DNA of 64,000 nucleotides from Archivesica marissinica (GCA_014843695.1 CM026386.1:12088491-12152490); one strand, 5' to 3'; shown: positions 11,401 to 22,412, counted from the stretch's first letter. Numbers and translations: made by a program. Notes: generated by a model from the letters alone, not told the origin.

Positions 11401-14400
11401 TGGTAATGGCATCAGGAGGTACTTCCATGAGGGAAAGGGTTAATGTATGTTGTATTGGTAATGGCGTCAAAAGGAGCTTCCATGAGGGAAAGGGTTAATG
11501 TATGTCGTAATGGTAATGGCGTCAAGAGGTGCTTCCATGAGGGAAAGGATTAATGTCTGTCGTATTGGTAATGGCGTCAAGAGGTGCTTCCATGAGGGAA
11601 AGGGTTAATGTATGTCGTAATGGTAATGGCGTCAAGAGGTGCTTCCATGAGGGAAAGGGTTAATGTATGTCGTATTGTTATGGCGTCAAGAGGTGCTTCT
11701 ATGAGGGAAAGGGTTAATGTATGTCGTATTGGTAATGGCGTCAAGAGGTGCTTCCATGAGGGAAAGGGTTAATGTATGTCATATTGGTAATGGCGTCAAG
11801 AGGTGCTTCCATGAGGGAAAGGGTTAATGTATGTCATATTGGTAATGGCATCAAGAGGTGCTTCCATGAGGGAAAGGATTAATGTATGTCCTATTGGTAA
11901 TGGCATCAAGAGGTGCTTCCATGAGGGAAAGGGTCAATTTATGTTGTATTGGTAATGGCGTCAAGAGGTGCTTCAATGATGGAAAGGGTTAATGTATGTC
12001 ATATTGGTAATGGCATCAAGAGGTGTTTCCATGAGGGAAAGGGTTAATATATGTTGTATTGGTAATGGCGTCAAAAGGAGCTTCCATGAGGGAAAGGATT
12101 AATGTCTGTCGTATTGGTAATGGCGTCAAGAGGTGCTTCCATGATGGAAAGGGTTAATGTATGTCGTAATGGTAATGGCGTCAAGAGGTGCTTCCATGAG
12201 GGAAAGGGTTAATGTATGTCATATTGGTAATGGCATCAAGAGGTGCTTCTATGAGGGAAAGGATTAATGTCTGTCGTATTGGTAATGGCATCAAGAGGTG
12301 CTTCCATGAGGGAAAGGGTCAATTTATGTTGTATTGGTAATGGCGTCAAGAGGTGCTTCCATGATGGAAATGGTTAATGTATGCCATATTGGTAATGGCA
12401 TCAGGAGGTACTTCCATGAGGGAAAGGGTTAATGTATGTTGTATTGGTAATGGCGTCAAAAGGCTTCCATGAGGGAAAGGGTTAATGTATGTCGTATGGT
12501 AATGGCGTCAAGAGGTGCTTCCATGAGGGAAAGGATTAATGTATGTCGTATTGGTAATGGCGTCAAGAGGTGCTTCCATGAGGGAAAGGGTTAATGTATG
12601 TCGTATTGGTAATGGCGTCAAGAGGTGCTTCCATGAGGGAAAGGGTTAATGTATGTCGTATTGGTAATGGCGTCAAGAGGTGCTTCCATGAGGGAAAGGG
12701 TTAATGTATGTCGTATTGGTAATGGCGTCAAGAGGTGCTTCCATGAGGGAAAGGGTTAATGTATGTCGTATTGGTAATGGCATCAAGAGGTGCTTCCATG
12801 AGGGAAAGGGTTAATGTATGTCGTATTGGTAATGGCGTCAAGAGGTGCTTCCATGAGGGAAAGGGTTAATGTATGTCGTATTGGTAATGGCATCAAGAGG
12901 TGCTTCCATGAGGGAAAGGGTTAATGTATGTCGTATTGGTAATGGCGTCAAGAGGTGCTTCCATGAGGGAAAGGGTTAATGTATGTCGTATTGGTAATGG
13001 CGTCAAGAGGTGCTTCCATGAGGGAAAGGGTTAATGTATGTCGTATTGGTAATGGCGTCAAGAGGTGCTTCCATGAGGGAAAGGGTTAATGTATGTTGTA
13101 TTGGTAATGGCGTCAAGAGGTGCTTCCATGAGGGAAAGGGTTAATGTATGTCGTATTGGTAATGGCGTCAAGAGGTGCTTCCATGAGGGAAAGGATTAAT
13201 GTCTGTCGTATTGGTAATGGCGTCAAGAGGTGCTTCCATGAGGGAAAGGGTTAATGTATGTCGTAATGGTAATGGCGTCAAGAGGTGCTTCCATGAGGGA
13301 AAGGGTTAATGTATGTCGTATTGGTATGGCGTCAAGAGGTGCTTCTATGAGGGAAAGGTTAATGTATGTCGTATTGGTAATGGCGTCAAGAGGTGCTTCC
13401 ATGAGGGAAAGGTTAATGTATGTCATATTGGTAATGGCGTCAAGAGGTGCTTCCATGAGGGAAAGGGTTAATGTATGTCATATTGGTAATGGCGTCAAGA
13501 GGTGCTTCCATGAGGGAAAGGGTTAATGTATGTCTATTGGTAATGGCGTCAGAGGTGCTTCCATGAGGGAAAGGGTTAATGTATGTCGTATTGGTAATGG
13601 CGTCAAGAGTGCTTCCATGAGGGAAAGGGTTAATGTATGTCTATTGGTAATGGCGTCAAGAGGTGCTTCCATGAGGGAAAGGGTTAATGTATGTCGTATT
13701 GGTAATGGCGTCAAGAGGTGCTTCCATGAGGGAAAGGGTTAATGTATGTCGTATTGGTAATGGCGTCAAGAGGTGCTTCCATGAGGGAAAGGGTTAATGT
13801 ATGTCGTATTGGTAATGGCGTCAAGAGGTGCTTCCATGAGGGAAAGGGTTAATGTATGTCATATTGGTAATGGCATCAGGAGGTACTTCCATGAGGGAAA
13901 GGGTTAATGTATGTTGTATTGGTAATGGCGTCAAAAGGAGCTTCCATGAGGGAAAGGGTTAATGTATGTCGTAATGGTAATGGCGTCAAGAGGTGCTTCC
14001 ATGAGGGAAAGGATTAATGTCTGTCGTATTGGTAATGGCGTCAAGAGGTGCTTCCATGAGGGAAAGGGTTAATGTATGTCGTAATGGTAATGGCGTCAAG
14101 AGGTGCTTCCATGAGGGAAAGGGTTAATGTATGTCGTATTGGTATGGCGTCAAGAGGTGCTTCCATGAGGGAAAGGGTTAATGTATGTCATATTGGTAAT
14201 GGCGTCAAGAGGTGCTTCCATGAGGGAAAGGATTAATGTATGTCGTATTGGTAATGGCGTCAAGAGGTGCTTCCATGAGGGAAAGGGTTAATGTATGTCG
14301 TATTGGTAATGGCGTCAAGAGGTGCTTCCATGAGGGAAAGGGTTAATGTATGTCGTATTGGTAATGGCGTCAAGAGGTGCTTCTATGAGGGAAAGGATTA

Positions 14401-14633
14401 ATGTCTGTCGTATTGGTAATGGCGTCAAGAGGTGCTTCCATGAGGGAAAGGGTTAATGTATGTTGTATTGGTAATGGCGTCAAGAGGTGCTTCCATGAGG
14501 GAAATGGTTAATGTATGTCATATTGGTAATGGCATCAGGAGGTGCTTCCATGAGGGAAAGGGTTAATGTATGTTGTATTGGTAATGGCGTCAAGAGGTGC
14601 TTCCATGAGGGAAAGGGTTAATGTATGTCGTAA
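8478..14633 (+). repeat. 55-bp array, left arm, about 112 units
   Basis: Monomer of 55 bp: GTCGTATTGGTAATGGCGTC, then AAGAGGTGCTTCCATGAGGG, then AAAGGGTTAATGTAT. The last part, TATGAGGGAAAGGGTTAATG, is almost identical to the element's own right end (TATGAAGGAAAGGGTTAATG). The dominant left-arm variant is AAGAGGTGC. A damaged stretch at 9237-9420 with many small deletions looks like sequencing or assembly noise. Open frames through the array are artefacts. Confidence 0.93.
10556..12470 (+). repeat. Higher-order duplications in the left arm
   Basis: A run of distinctive variant units (TCTGTCGTATTGG, GGGTCAATTTATGTTG, CATGATGGAAATGG, ATCAGGAGGTACTTCC, TCAAAAGGAGC) occurs in the same order starting near 8752, 10,617, 11,277 and 12,267. 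The spacing 10,617 to 11,277 is 660 bp (12 monomers) and 11,277 to 12,267 is 990 bp (18 monomers). This is the signature of multi-unit unequal exchange. Confidence 0.8.
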
Positions 14634-15633
14634 NNNNNNNNNNNNNNNNNNNNNNNNNNNNNNNNNNNNNNNNNNNNNNNNNNNNNNNNNNNNNNNNNNN
14701 NNNNNNNNNNNNNNNNNNNNNNNNNNNNNNNNNNNNNNNNNNNNNNNNNNNNNNNNNNNNNNNNNNNNNNNNNNNNNNNNNNNNNNNNNNNNNNNNNNNN
14801 NNNNNNNNNNNNNNNNNNNNNNNNNNNNNNNNNNNNNNNNNNNNNNNNNNNNNNNNNNNNNNNNNNNNNNNNNNNNNNNNNNNNNNNNNNNNNNNNNNNN
14901 NNNNNNNNNNNNNNNNNNNNNNNNNNNNNNNNNNNNNNNNNNNNNNNNNNNNNNNNNNNNNNNNNNNNNNNNNNNNNNNNNNNNNNNNNNNNNNNNNNNN
15001 NNNNNNNNNNNNNNNNNNNNNNNNNNNNNNNNNNNNNNNNNNNNNNNNNNNNNNNNNNNNNNNNNNNNNNNNNNNNNNNNNNNNNNNNNNNNNNNNNNNN
15101 NNNNNNNNNNNNNNNNNNNNNNNNNNNNNNNNNNNNNNNNNNNNNNNNNNNNNNNNNNNNNNNNNNNNNNNNNNNNNNNNNNNNNNNNNNNNNNNNNNNN
15201 NNNNNNNNNNNNNNNNNNNNNNNNNNNNNNNNNNNNNNNNNNNNNNNNNNNNNNNNNNNNNNNNNNNNNNNNNNNNNNNNNNNNNNNNNNNNNNNNNNNN
15301 NNNNNNNNNNNNNNNNNNNNNNNNNNNNNNNNNNNNNNNNNNNNNNNNNNNNNNNNNNNNNNNNNNNNNNNNNNNNNNNNNNNNNNNNNNNNNNNNNNNN
15401 NNNNNNNNNNNNNNNNNNNNNNNNNNNNNNNNNNNNNNNNNNNNNNNNNNNNNNNNNNNNNNNNNNNNNNNNNNNNNNNNNNNNNNNNNNNNNNNNNNNN
15501 NNNNNNNNNNNNNNNNNNNNNNNNNNNNNNNNNNNNNNNNNNNNNNNNNNNNNNNNNNNNNNNNNNNNNNNNNNNNNNNNNNNNNNNNNNNNNNNNNNNN
15601 NNNNNNNNNNNNNNNNNNNNNNNNNNNNNNNNN
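14634..15633. other. Assembly gap, exactly 1,000 N
   Basis: A round-number run of N lies at the point where the 55-bp array switches orientation. The true length and content are unknown. Any open frame crossing it is meaningless. Confidence 0.99.
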
Positions 15634-17383
15634 ACCCTTTCCCTCATAGAAGCTTGACGCCATTACCAATATGACATACATTGACCCTTTCCCTCATAGA
15701 AGCACCGCTTGACGCCATTACCAATATGACATACATTGACCCTTTCCCTCATAGAAGCACCGCTTGACGCCATTACCAATATGACATACATTGACCCTTT
15801 CCCTCATAGAAGCACCGCTTGACGCCATTACCAATATGACATACATTGACCCTTTCCCTCATAGAAGCACCGCTTGACGCCATTACCAATATGACATACA
15901 TTAACCCTTTCCCTCATAGAAGCACCGCTTGACGCCATTACCAATATGACATACATTAACCCTTTCCCTCATAGAACACCGCTTGACGCCATTACCAATA
16001 TGACATACATTAACCCTTTCCCTCATAGAAGCACCGCTTGACACCATTACCAATATGACATACATTGACCCTTTCCCTCATAGAAGCACCGCTTGACGCC
16101 ATTACCAATATGACATACATTGACCCTTTCCCTCATAGAAGCACCGCTTGACGCCATTACCAATATGACATACATTGACCCTTTCCCTCATAGAAGCACC
16201 GCTTGACGCCATTACCAATATGACATACATTAACCCTTTCCCTCATAGAAGCACGCTTGACGCCATTACCAATATGACATACATTAACCCTTTCTCATAG
16301 AAGCACCGCTTGACGCCATTACCAATATGACATACATTAACCCTTTCCCTCATAGAAGCACCGCTTGACGCCATTACCAATATGACATACATTAACCCTT
16401 TCCCTCATAGAAGCAACGCTTGACGCCATTACCAATATGACATACATTAACCCTTCCCTCATAGAAGCACCGCTTGACGCCATTACCAATATGACATACA
16501 TTAACCCTTTCCCTCATAGAAGCACCTCTTGACGCCATTACCAATACGACATACATTAACCCTTTCCCTCATAGAAGCACCTCTTGACGCCATTACCAAT
16601 ATGACATACATTAACCCTTTCCCTCATAGAAGCACCTCTTGACGCCATTACCAATACGACATACATTAACCTTTCCCTCATAGAAGCACCTCTTGACGCC
16701 ATTACCAATACGACATACATTAACCCTTTCCCTCATAGAAGCACCGCTTGACGCCATTACCAATATGACATACATTAACCCTTTCCCTCATAGAAGCACC
16801 GCTTGACGCCATTACCAATATGACATACATTAACCCTTTCCCTCATAGAAGCACCGCTTGACGCCATTACCAATATGACATACATTAACCCTTTCCCTCA
16901 TAGAAGCACCGCTTGACGCCATTACCAATATGACATACATTGACCCTTTCCCTCATAGAAGCACCGCTTGACGCCATTACCAATATGACATACATTGACC
17001 CTTTCCCTCATAGAAGCACCGCTTGACGCCATTACCAATATGACATACATTAACCCTTTCCCTCATAGAAGCACCGCTTGACGCCATTACCAATATGACA
17101 TACATTACCCTTTCCCTCATAGAAGCACCGCTTGACGCCATTACCAATATGACATACATTAACCCTTTCCCTCATAGAAGCACCGCTTGACGCCATTACC
17201 AATATGACATACATTGACCCTTTCCCTCATAGAAGCACCGCTTGACGCCATTACCAATATGACATACATTGACCCTTTCCCTCATAGAAGCACCGCTTGA
17301 CGCCATTACCAATATGACATACATTGACCCTTTCCCTCATAGAAGCACCGCTTGACGCCATTACCAATATGACATACATTGAC
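15634..17383 (-). repeat. 55-bp array, right arm, about 32 units, inverted
   Basis: Same monomer in reverse complement: TTAACCCTTTCCCTCATAGA, then AGCACCGCTTGACGCCATTA, then CCAATATGACATACA. The main right-arm variant has CACCGCTTG where the left arm mostly corresponds to CACCTCTTG, and TATGACATAC where the left arm mostly has TACGACATAC. A patch of left-type units sits at about 16,515-16,735. Confidence 0.93.
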
Positions 17384-17566
17384 AGGTAGTAGCCAAACCA
17401 ACCAATGTTCATAATAAAGGCCAGAATCTCATGTAGTCCCAGTAATATCTATGGAGGTGGGATAGATATGGCGACTACTTATCCACTGCATGATAGCTAA
17501 ATGGCTGTCGTTTGTATGGAGATATAATGGTATATTAACCTAAATCTCTATGAAGGAAAGGGTTAA

Positions 17567-17842
17567 TGTTAGCCCTTAAAATAATTCATTTTAGTGTACA
17601 CCAACATGTTTAATATATCATTCTTACATGACTTATACACATAGAACAAATCTACCATTGTTAAATCTGGTATAAACCATGGTTATGGCTATTGAATTTT
17701 ACTCCCCTTGTAAAAAAAATTATTTATTGACTTATAAATATGCACAACATTTAACAATTTTACATTGGAATTGAATACAGCAATTGGGCAATATTTGTAG
17801 TGTTAATAGCCAGCCATACAGGAAATATATATATAGTGTTGA
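17567..17842. other. AT-rich spacer
   Basis: Nothing recognised between the right end of the foldback element and the second copy of its terminus. Confidence 0.4.
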
Positions 17843-17924
17843 TAGCTGCATGATAGCTAAATGACTGTCGTTTGTATGGAGATTAAATAGTATATGAACC
17901 TAAATCTCTATGAAGGAAAGGGTT
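17843..17924 (+). mobile_element. Solo terminus of the giant foldback element
   Basis: Repeats the right terminal sequence of the element (GCATGATAGCTAAATGACTG through CTCTATGAAGGAAAGGG) but ends GGGTTTAAAT instead of GGGTTAA, and has no array attached. It shows that the terminus exists independently of the 55-bp array. Confidence 0.75.
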
Positions 17925-17934
17925 TAAATTTATT

Positions 17935-18058
17935 TAATATCGCTACCGGTTGCCTAGTTGAGCAACGGGCAGTCTACCTAACAACACCTTTCCTGGGCAG
18001 GCTCCAGCAGTTAACCAGAAACTTGGTGCACCAACCTCCGTAAGAAACTGCTAACATT
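17935..18058 (-). mobile_element. SINE-D variant with SINE-A-like tail, partial
   Basis: Contains the D body (CCTTTCCTGGGCAGGCTCCA, GTAAGAAACTG), but its 3' end is TATCGCTACCGGTTGCC preceded by TTATTTAA. That resembles the SINE-A tail rather than the usual D tail. The tRNA-like head is missing. Confidence 0.65.
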
Positions 18059-18177
18059 TTTACCTTTTACGTGGCAAAACTTCAATATCATGTGCCAGAT
18101 AATGAACCGCATTAATTGTCACCCGACTTCTTTTTTATTAATATTATTACTTACCGCTTAGAAATAGTTTTAAAAAA

Positions 18178-18292
18178 GAGTTTAAACTTTATTTATTTTA
18201 CAAAGATTGCGAAGCAAGTTTTAACAACTTATATTAATCACTCTCGTTGGCGAGGTTGAAAGCGTACATGTGGTCATTCATGTATTACCCAA
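18178..18292 (-). mobile_element. SINE-B 3' fragment
   Basis: Reverse complement of the SINE-B tail: GTTTAAACTTTATTTATTTT, GCGAAGCAAGTTTTAACAAC, then CACTCTCGTTGGCGAGG and GTGGTCATTCATGT. The head is absent. Confidence 0.75.
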
Positions 18293-18403
18293 TATTGATA
18301 ACTGTTGCAGCAACGAACATTGATCAGTTTATGTTAATATTTTACACAGAAAATATGCCTTGGGTCAATATCAATATTTCTTAGAATACATAACCTTATA
18401 GAA

Positions 18404-18618
18404 TTAACACACGCTAGCAGTAGATAAAAATCACTTTTGCAAACAGCATAGAGCCAGATCAGGCTCTATGCTGTTTGCTATTCAGATAGTGGAGCTAAAA
18501 AATTTAATACTTGGCTGAATAGCAAACAACATAGATCCTGATCAGATGCAGCAATACCCGCAGCTGATCTGGATCTACACATATGTTGTTTGATTTTACT
18601 CAGCAGGCAAAGTGTTAA
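18404..18618. mobile_element. TTAA MITE family T2, copy 1
   Basis: Bounded by TTAA. Contains two hairpins: AGCATAGAGCC with GGCTCTATGCT, and AACATAGATCCTGATCAG with CTGATCTGGATCTACACAT. A close relative is at 22,987-23,232. Confidence 0.7.
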
Positions 18619-19106
18619 GGAGCATAATCTGTGAAAACGTATTTGATCTTAGTTAGTTTTGGTCGCGAAATTAAGTGACATTTATTTGGGCATAAAAGTT
18701 AGCATAGAAACAACAATTCTTAAGGGGGCATAACATTTAAGACACGCTAAAACACAAACTAAATAAATACAAATACATAGCATTTATATAGCGCTTCACA
18801 ATTACAGATGCAATTTTAAAATTTACACATGACAATAATATATGGAAATATAAATAAAAATGTATACATCAAAATACCACAGTCGCAAGCAATCATAAAT
18901 AAACTCCAATAAACACATACTGACACAGTACAAATGGAATAAACTACACAAAAGAATCTTTGGGAGAACATCAATCATACAAAATCTTGACTTGTTCTAT
19001 ATGCACATAGATCTATAGACATCAATATTACTAACCGATGCTTCGCGCGATCACAAGATTTGTGAATCCAAGTACCAACAGGAGATTTTGTATTTGAACT
19101 GTTTTA
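18619..19106. other. Unassigned intergenic DNA
   Basis: AT-rich. No gene or recognised repeat. Confidence 0.4.
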
Positions 19107-19375
19107 GCGTTTTTTGTCTAGAGGGGATTGACAGGGCGACCCGCACTGCACCATATTAGCCACGCCCTTTTTGATTAATTTTTTTATATTATAAACCTCA
19201 ACATACAGCCTTCGGGCGCGCAGACCTAAACTAGAACTGCCCGTTTCACCCATATGTACTGCCATTAGTGACTGCCTTTTTGATCATGCAATTACATGTA
19301 GCTGTCAATCACTGTCAGCTAGAAAAATTGTCTAGGGGTTAACCCCCCAAATAAAAATACCTCCCCTTTAAACGA
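19107..19375. mobile_element. Diverged dispersed repeat, partner of 6208-6497
   Basis: Shares the TTTTTTGTCTAGAG start and the internal TTTCACCCATATGTACTGCC, TTTTTGATCA and CTAGAAAAATT blocks with 6208-6497. Confidence 0.5.
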
Positions 19376-19387
19376 ACAATACCTCTT

Positions 19388-19450
19388 CTGGATCTTCTCT
19401 TTCCCTCATGGCAAAGGATAATCCATCAGGAATTGAGGTATGGAGGAAAA
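19388..19450 (+). mobile_element. SINE-C fragment
   Basis: Short match to the SINE-C body: TCTTTCCCTCATGGCAAAGG and CCATCAGGAATTGAGG. Confidence 0.5.
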
Positions 19451-19477
19451 AATATCAGAACTAATAATGACAGCTGT

Positions 19478-19723
19478 TTAACCCTTTCAACACCACAGGC
19501 CTCTAAATAGGCTTACAAAAAGTGTAGATCCAGATGAGCCGGCTCGTAACGAGCCGTCTCATCAGGATCTGCACTTTTTTGCCAGTAATAATTATTACTA
19601 ATTTTAGATAAAATTACCCATTTTGATAAATGAACTGGTCCAAAGGTAATTTTCTTATAAATTTATTGGTCTAAAAATATCATGCACCAGTCCATTTCAG
19701 TTACTTGGGGTTGAATGGGTTAA
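19478..19723 (+). mobile_element. TTAA MITE family T1, copy 2
   Basis: TTAACCCTTTCAACACC at the left, GGGGTTGAATGGGTTAA at the right, with the same central hairpin core (GAGCCGGCTCGTAACGAG). Confidence 0.85.
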
Positions 19724-19779
19724 ATCTCATAATTACCATGATCTTTATGCTGGGTAATAACAAAATGTTTCATAATACT

Positions 19780-20306
19780 CAGGGTTCATTCTAGTTCAGA
19801 ATTTTTGGGAGAAGTGAGAAAGCGCGTGATCGCTTCCTTAAACCATTCAACACCAAGTAACTCACATGGACTCGTGCATATTTTTAGACCAATAAATTAA
19901 TAAGAAAATATCAGATGGACCAGCTCATTTATCAAAATGGGTAATTTTGTCTAAAATTAGTAATATAACTGGCAAGAATTGCAGATCCTGATGAAACGGC
20001 TCGTCATGAGCCGGCACATTTGGATCTATCACTTTTTGTAAGCCTATTTAGAGGTCTGTGGTGTTGAAAGGGTTAAATAGTATTCTTTAATATACTTCTG
20101 CAAAATAGGGTTAAAATGCACAGTACAACCATTAAATACAACATTTGAATAGAAGGAGTGCTTTATAATGAGCCAGTGTATCTTACTAGACACAATTTTG
20201 TTTGAAAATCGTAAAAACCAAAAAATATTTATTTTTTAAGGAGGGCGAAGTCAGCCGGTCCCTAGGGCAACAATTTCGCCCACATCGCCCTCTAGAATGA
20301 TCCCTG
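19780..20306 (+). mobile_element. CAGGG MITE, copy 5, interrupted by a T1 MITE
   Basis: Ends CAGGGTTCATTCTAG and CTAGAATGATCCCTG with a 6-bp target duplication AATACT (19,774-19,779 and 20,307-20,312). A T1 element sits inside at the TTAA of the phrase CTTCCTTAAATGG, which is uninterrupted in copies 1 and 3. Confidence 0.85.
19838..20076 (-). mobile_element. TTAA MITE family T1, copy 3, nested
   Basis: Inverted T1 copy (TTAAACCATTCAACACC at left, GGTGTTGAAAGGGTTAA at right) within a CAGGG MITE. Flanks read CTTCC before TTAA and ATAGTATTC after the second TTAA. The empty version CTTCCTTAAATGGTGTTC exists at about 5950. Confidence 0.88.
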
Positions 20307-20331
20307 AATACTGCTTGAAGGGACACCCATC

Positions 20332-20410
20332 CATAACAACGGGAGAGTCGCCATAAAATGTGTGTGCGACTTTAAACCCCCAAAACAAACAAGCAACATG
20401 AAGAGTTACT
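20332..20410 (+). mobile_element. SINE-F tail-like fragment
   Basis: GAGTCGCCATAAAATGTGTG followed by GCGACTTTAAACCCCCAAAA matches the end of the SINE-F locus at 34,153-34,193. Confidence 0.4.
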
Positions 20411-20469
20411 GTCCCTGTTCCAGGTAAAGGACTTGGTGTTTAACCTACCCCCCCCCCCAATACCCCACT

Positions 20470-20591
20470 TAAACCAACAATACCTCTGCTGGATATGTTC
20501 CTCCTTCCCTCATGGCAAAGGACAATCCATCAGGAATGAGGCATCCACAGTGATCTATGTAATGTTATAAAAACTTGTTTCACAATCAAGC
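20470..20591 (+). mobile_element. SINE-C fragment
   Basis: Matches the SINE-C body and tail: CTTCCCTCATGGCAAAGGAC, CCATCAGGAATGAGG, then AAAACTTGTTTCACAATCAA. Confidence 0.6.
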
Positions 20592-20834
20592 TTAACCCTT
20601 TCAACACCAAGTAACTCACATGGACTGGTCCATGATATTCTTAGACCAATAAATTAATAACAAAATTACATTTGGATCAGTTCATTTATCAAAATGGGTA
20701 ATTTTTTTCTAAAAATAGTTATAGTACTTGAAAAAAGTGCAGATCCTGATGAGACGGCTCGTCATGAGCCGGCTCATCTAGATCTACACTTTTTTGTAAG
20801 CCAATTTAGAGGTCTGTGGTGTTGAAAGGGTTAA
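20592..20834. mobile_element. TTAA MITE family T1, copy 4
   Basis: TTAACCCTTTCAACACC at the left and GTTGAAAGGGTTAA at the right, with the core GAGACGGCTCGTCATGAGCC. Confidence 0.85.
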
Positions 20835-20991
20835 ACCAAGTCAATTCATTTGTCGTACATCTCAAAGTACAATTTGTTAAATTTTAAATGTCCATTTCCT
20901 AAATCTATATAATGAATGCAAACATGTTAATATAAAAAGGTCATGTCACCTTTTTGTAGTAAAGAACAAACAAGAGAACCACTTGGCCCTA

Positions 20992-21129
20992 TTAACCCAT
21001 TCTGGATACATTTAAAGGCTTTTGCAAACAACATAGATCCAGATCAGACGGAACGTTCCGTGGCGGTTAATCTGGCTCTATGTTCTTTGCAAATACCGTT
21101 TGAACGGTATCCAGAATGAAATGGGTTAA
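20992..21129. mobile_element. Short TTAA MITE, T2-related
   Basis: 138 bp bounded by TTAA, ends TTAACCCATTCTGGATAC and GTATCCAGAATGAAATGGG. The inner hairpin AACATAGATCCAGATCAGAC with TTAATCTGGCTCTATGTT is related to T2. Confidence 0.75.
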
Positions 21130-21213
21130 ATAGGTCAGTTTACCTGAGCAGGTTTCATCAAACTATGATTCAGATGTCCTGACATCCAGGAACTAAATTG
21201 GGTCTTAAGTTAC

Positions 21214-21437
21214 TTAACCCATTCAACACCAAGTAACTGACATCGACTGGTACAGGATATTTTAGATCAATAAATTAATAAGAAAATTCATTTATCAAAT
21301 TGGGTAATTTTGTCTAAAGTTAGTAATATTATTGACAAAAAGTACAGATCCTGATGAGAATGCCCGTCACAAGCCGACTCATCTGGATCTACACTTTTTG
21401 TAATCTTATATAGAAGTCTGTAGTGTTGAAAGGGTTA
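21214..21437 (-). mobile_element. TTAA MITE family T1, copy 5
   Basis: TTAACCCATTCAACACC at the left and GTGTTGAAAGGGTTAA at the right. More diverged core (GAGAATGCCCGTCACAAGCC). Confidence 0.8.
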
Positions 21438-21960
21438 AGAATAAAGTTGTCATCTACACATCCCGCCCCTGCGAAATTGTCAAGAATTATCATGAGCAGT
21501 TGAAGAATAATTCTGGAACTCAGATCCAGAACTGTTCAACAAAAGTTCAAGAACAGATTAGGAACAGTTCTGGATCGTTAAATGGCACAAATTATTTTAA
21601 ACTTAAATTATTGCGAAATTGGAGGTTCCAGACAAGAACATTTAAAACAGTGACTATTAGGTGGTTTAGAGTAAGCTGACATAGTACATGTCTCGAGACC
21701 CTTCACAAGCAATTCTGGTGATGTCTTGATAGATGTGATTGACTGAAATGTTTGTAAATATCATACTTTGACCAGCCAAAGTCTAAATTGACAGCTACTT
21801 GACACATGAGATATATATATATATATAATGGCTGTGTACACAGGTTGGAAGTCTAAATATGAAAGGGGCACATCGTTCATAATATATCCTACAGAGGTCT
21901 GCCTAAATTCTATGTCTAAAATGACTTATGATTATTACGGATCAATATACATCATCATGC
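21438..21960. other. Unassigned intergenic DNA
   Basis: Contains a small AT run near 21,812 but no supported gene. Confidence 0.4.
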
Positions 21961-21964
21961 ACCA

Positions 21965-22207
21965 TGTCAGGGTTCCCGCTGTCGGTCGCCAACGGCACCA
22001 AAAAACAAATATTGGGGCTAAATTTTTGGAATTGGCGAAAAATATTTGGCGCAACATTTTTTTTTTTGGTACATGTTTTGTCAAATATATGGCTTCAAAT
22101 ATTGATTTGTGAACTATATGGCTCTTAGTTGGCTCCAAGTTTTTTAAATTGGCTCCAGTGTTTTGTTTCAATTGGCGACAGAAGTGGCGCACACCAGAGG
22201 GAACCAT
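21965..22207. mobile_element. Possible terminal-inverted-repeat element
   Basis: CAGGGTTCCCGCTG at the left and CACCAGAGGGAACC at the right are imperfect inverted copies. The interior is simple and T-rich. Only one copy was found here, so support is modest. Confidence 0.35.
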
Positions 22208-22245
22208 GCATGTCTGAGATTGGGGAGGAAGCATTGGCGCTTTAC

Positions 22246-22412
22246 TTAAAGAATGAAATCAGAATTGTGGGCTTGTAGTTTCCATCTGGGTATGAAATAC
22301 ATAGGGCGTGGTTAGAGTGTTGTAGAGGCCAAAAGCATCCATGCTAACTTTTAACATGCCCAATGTAGTTCATACCCTGATGGAAACTATTAACCTGCGA
22401 TTCATTACTTAT
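22246..22412. mobile_element. Possible MITE with about 40-bp inverted ends
   Basis: TAGTTTCCATCTGGGTATGA and TCATACCCTGATGGAAACTA are inverted copies, continued outward by ATGAAATC and GATTCAT. Confidence 0.5.

Larger units (their letters stand above)
8291..17566. mobile_element. Giant TTAA-bounded foldback element
   Basis: Seen directly: 8291-8477 and 17,384-17,566 are reverse complements over about 185 bp (both contain GGGACTACATGAGATTCTGG or its complement). They are bounded by TTAA at 8291-8294 and 17,563-17,566. Inside each arm is a long array of the same 55-bp monomer in opposite orientation (left 8478-14,633, right 15,634-17,383), meeting at a 1,000-N gap. No transposase is visible, but the centre is not sequenced. 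The ends TTAACTCTTTCCTTCTTAGAG and TTAACCCTTTCCTTCATAGA resemble the T1 MITE ends only in TTAAC(C/T)CTTTC. Structurally it matches foldback-type DNA elements with repetitive arms. An inverted duplication of a satellite block is the alternative, but the matched TTAA termini favour an element. Confidence 0.75.

Noticed and set aside
8478..14633. CRISPR-like regular repeats
   Set aside because: Units are contiguous with no unique spacers, in animal DNA with introns, and no cas-like gene is present.
14535..15681. Open frames of about 340-370 codons on both strands across the gap
   Set aside because: They consist almost entirely of the 1,000 N run plus minisatellite ends.
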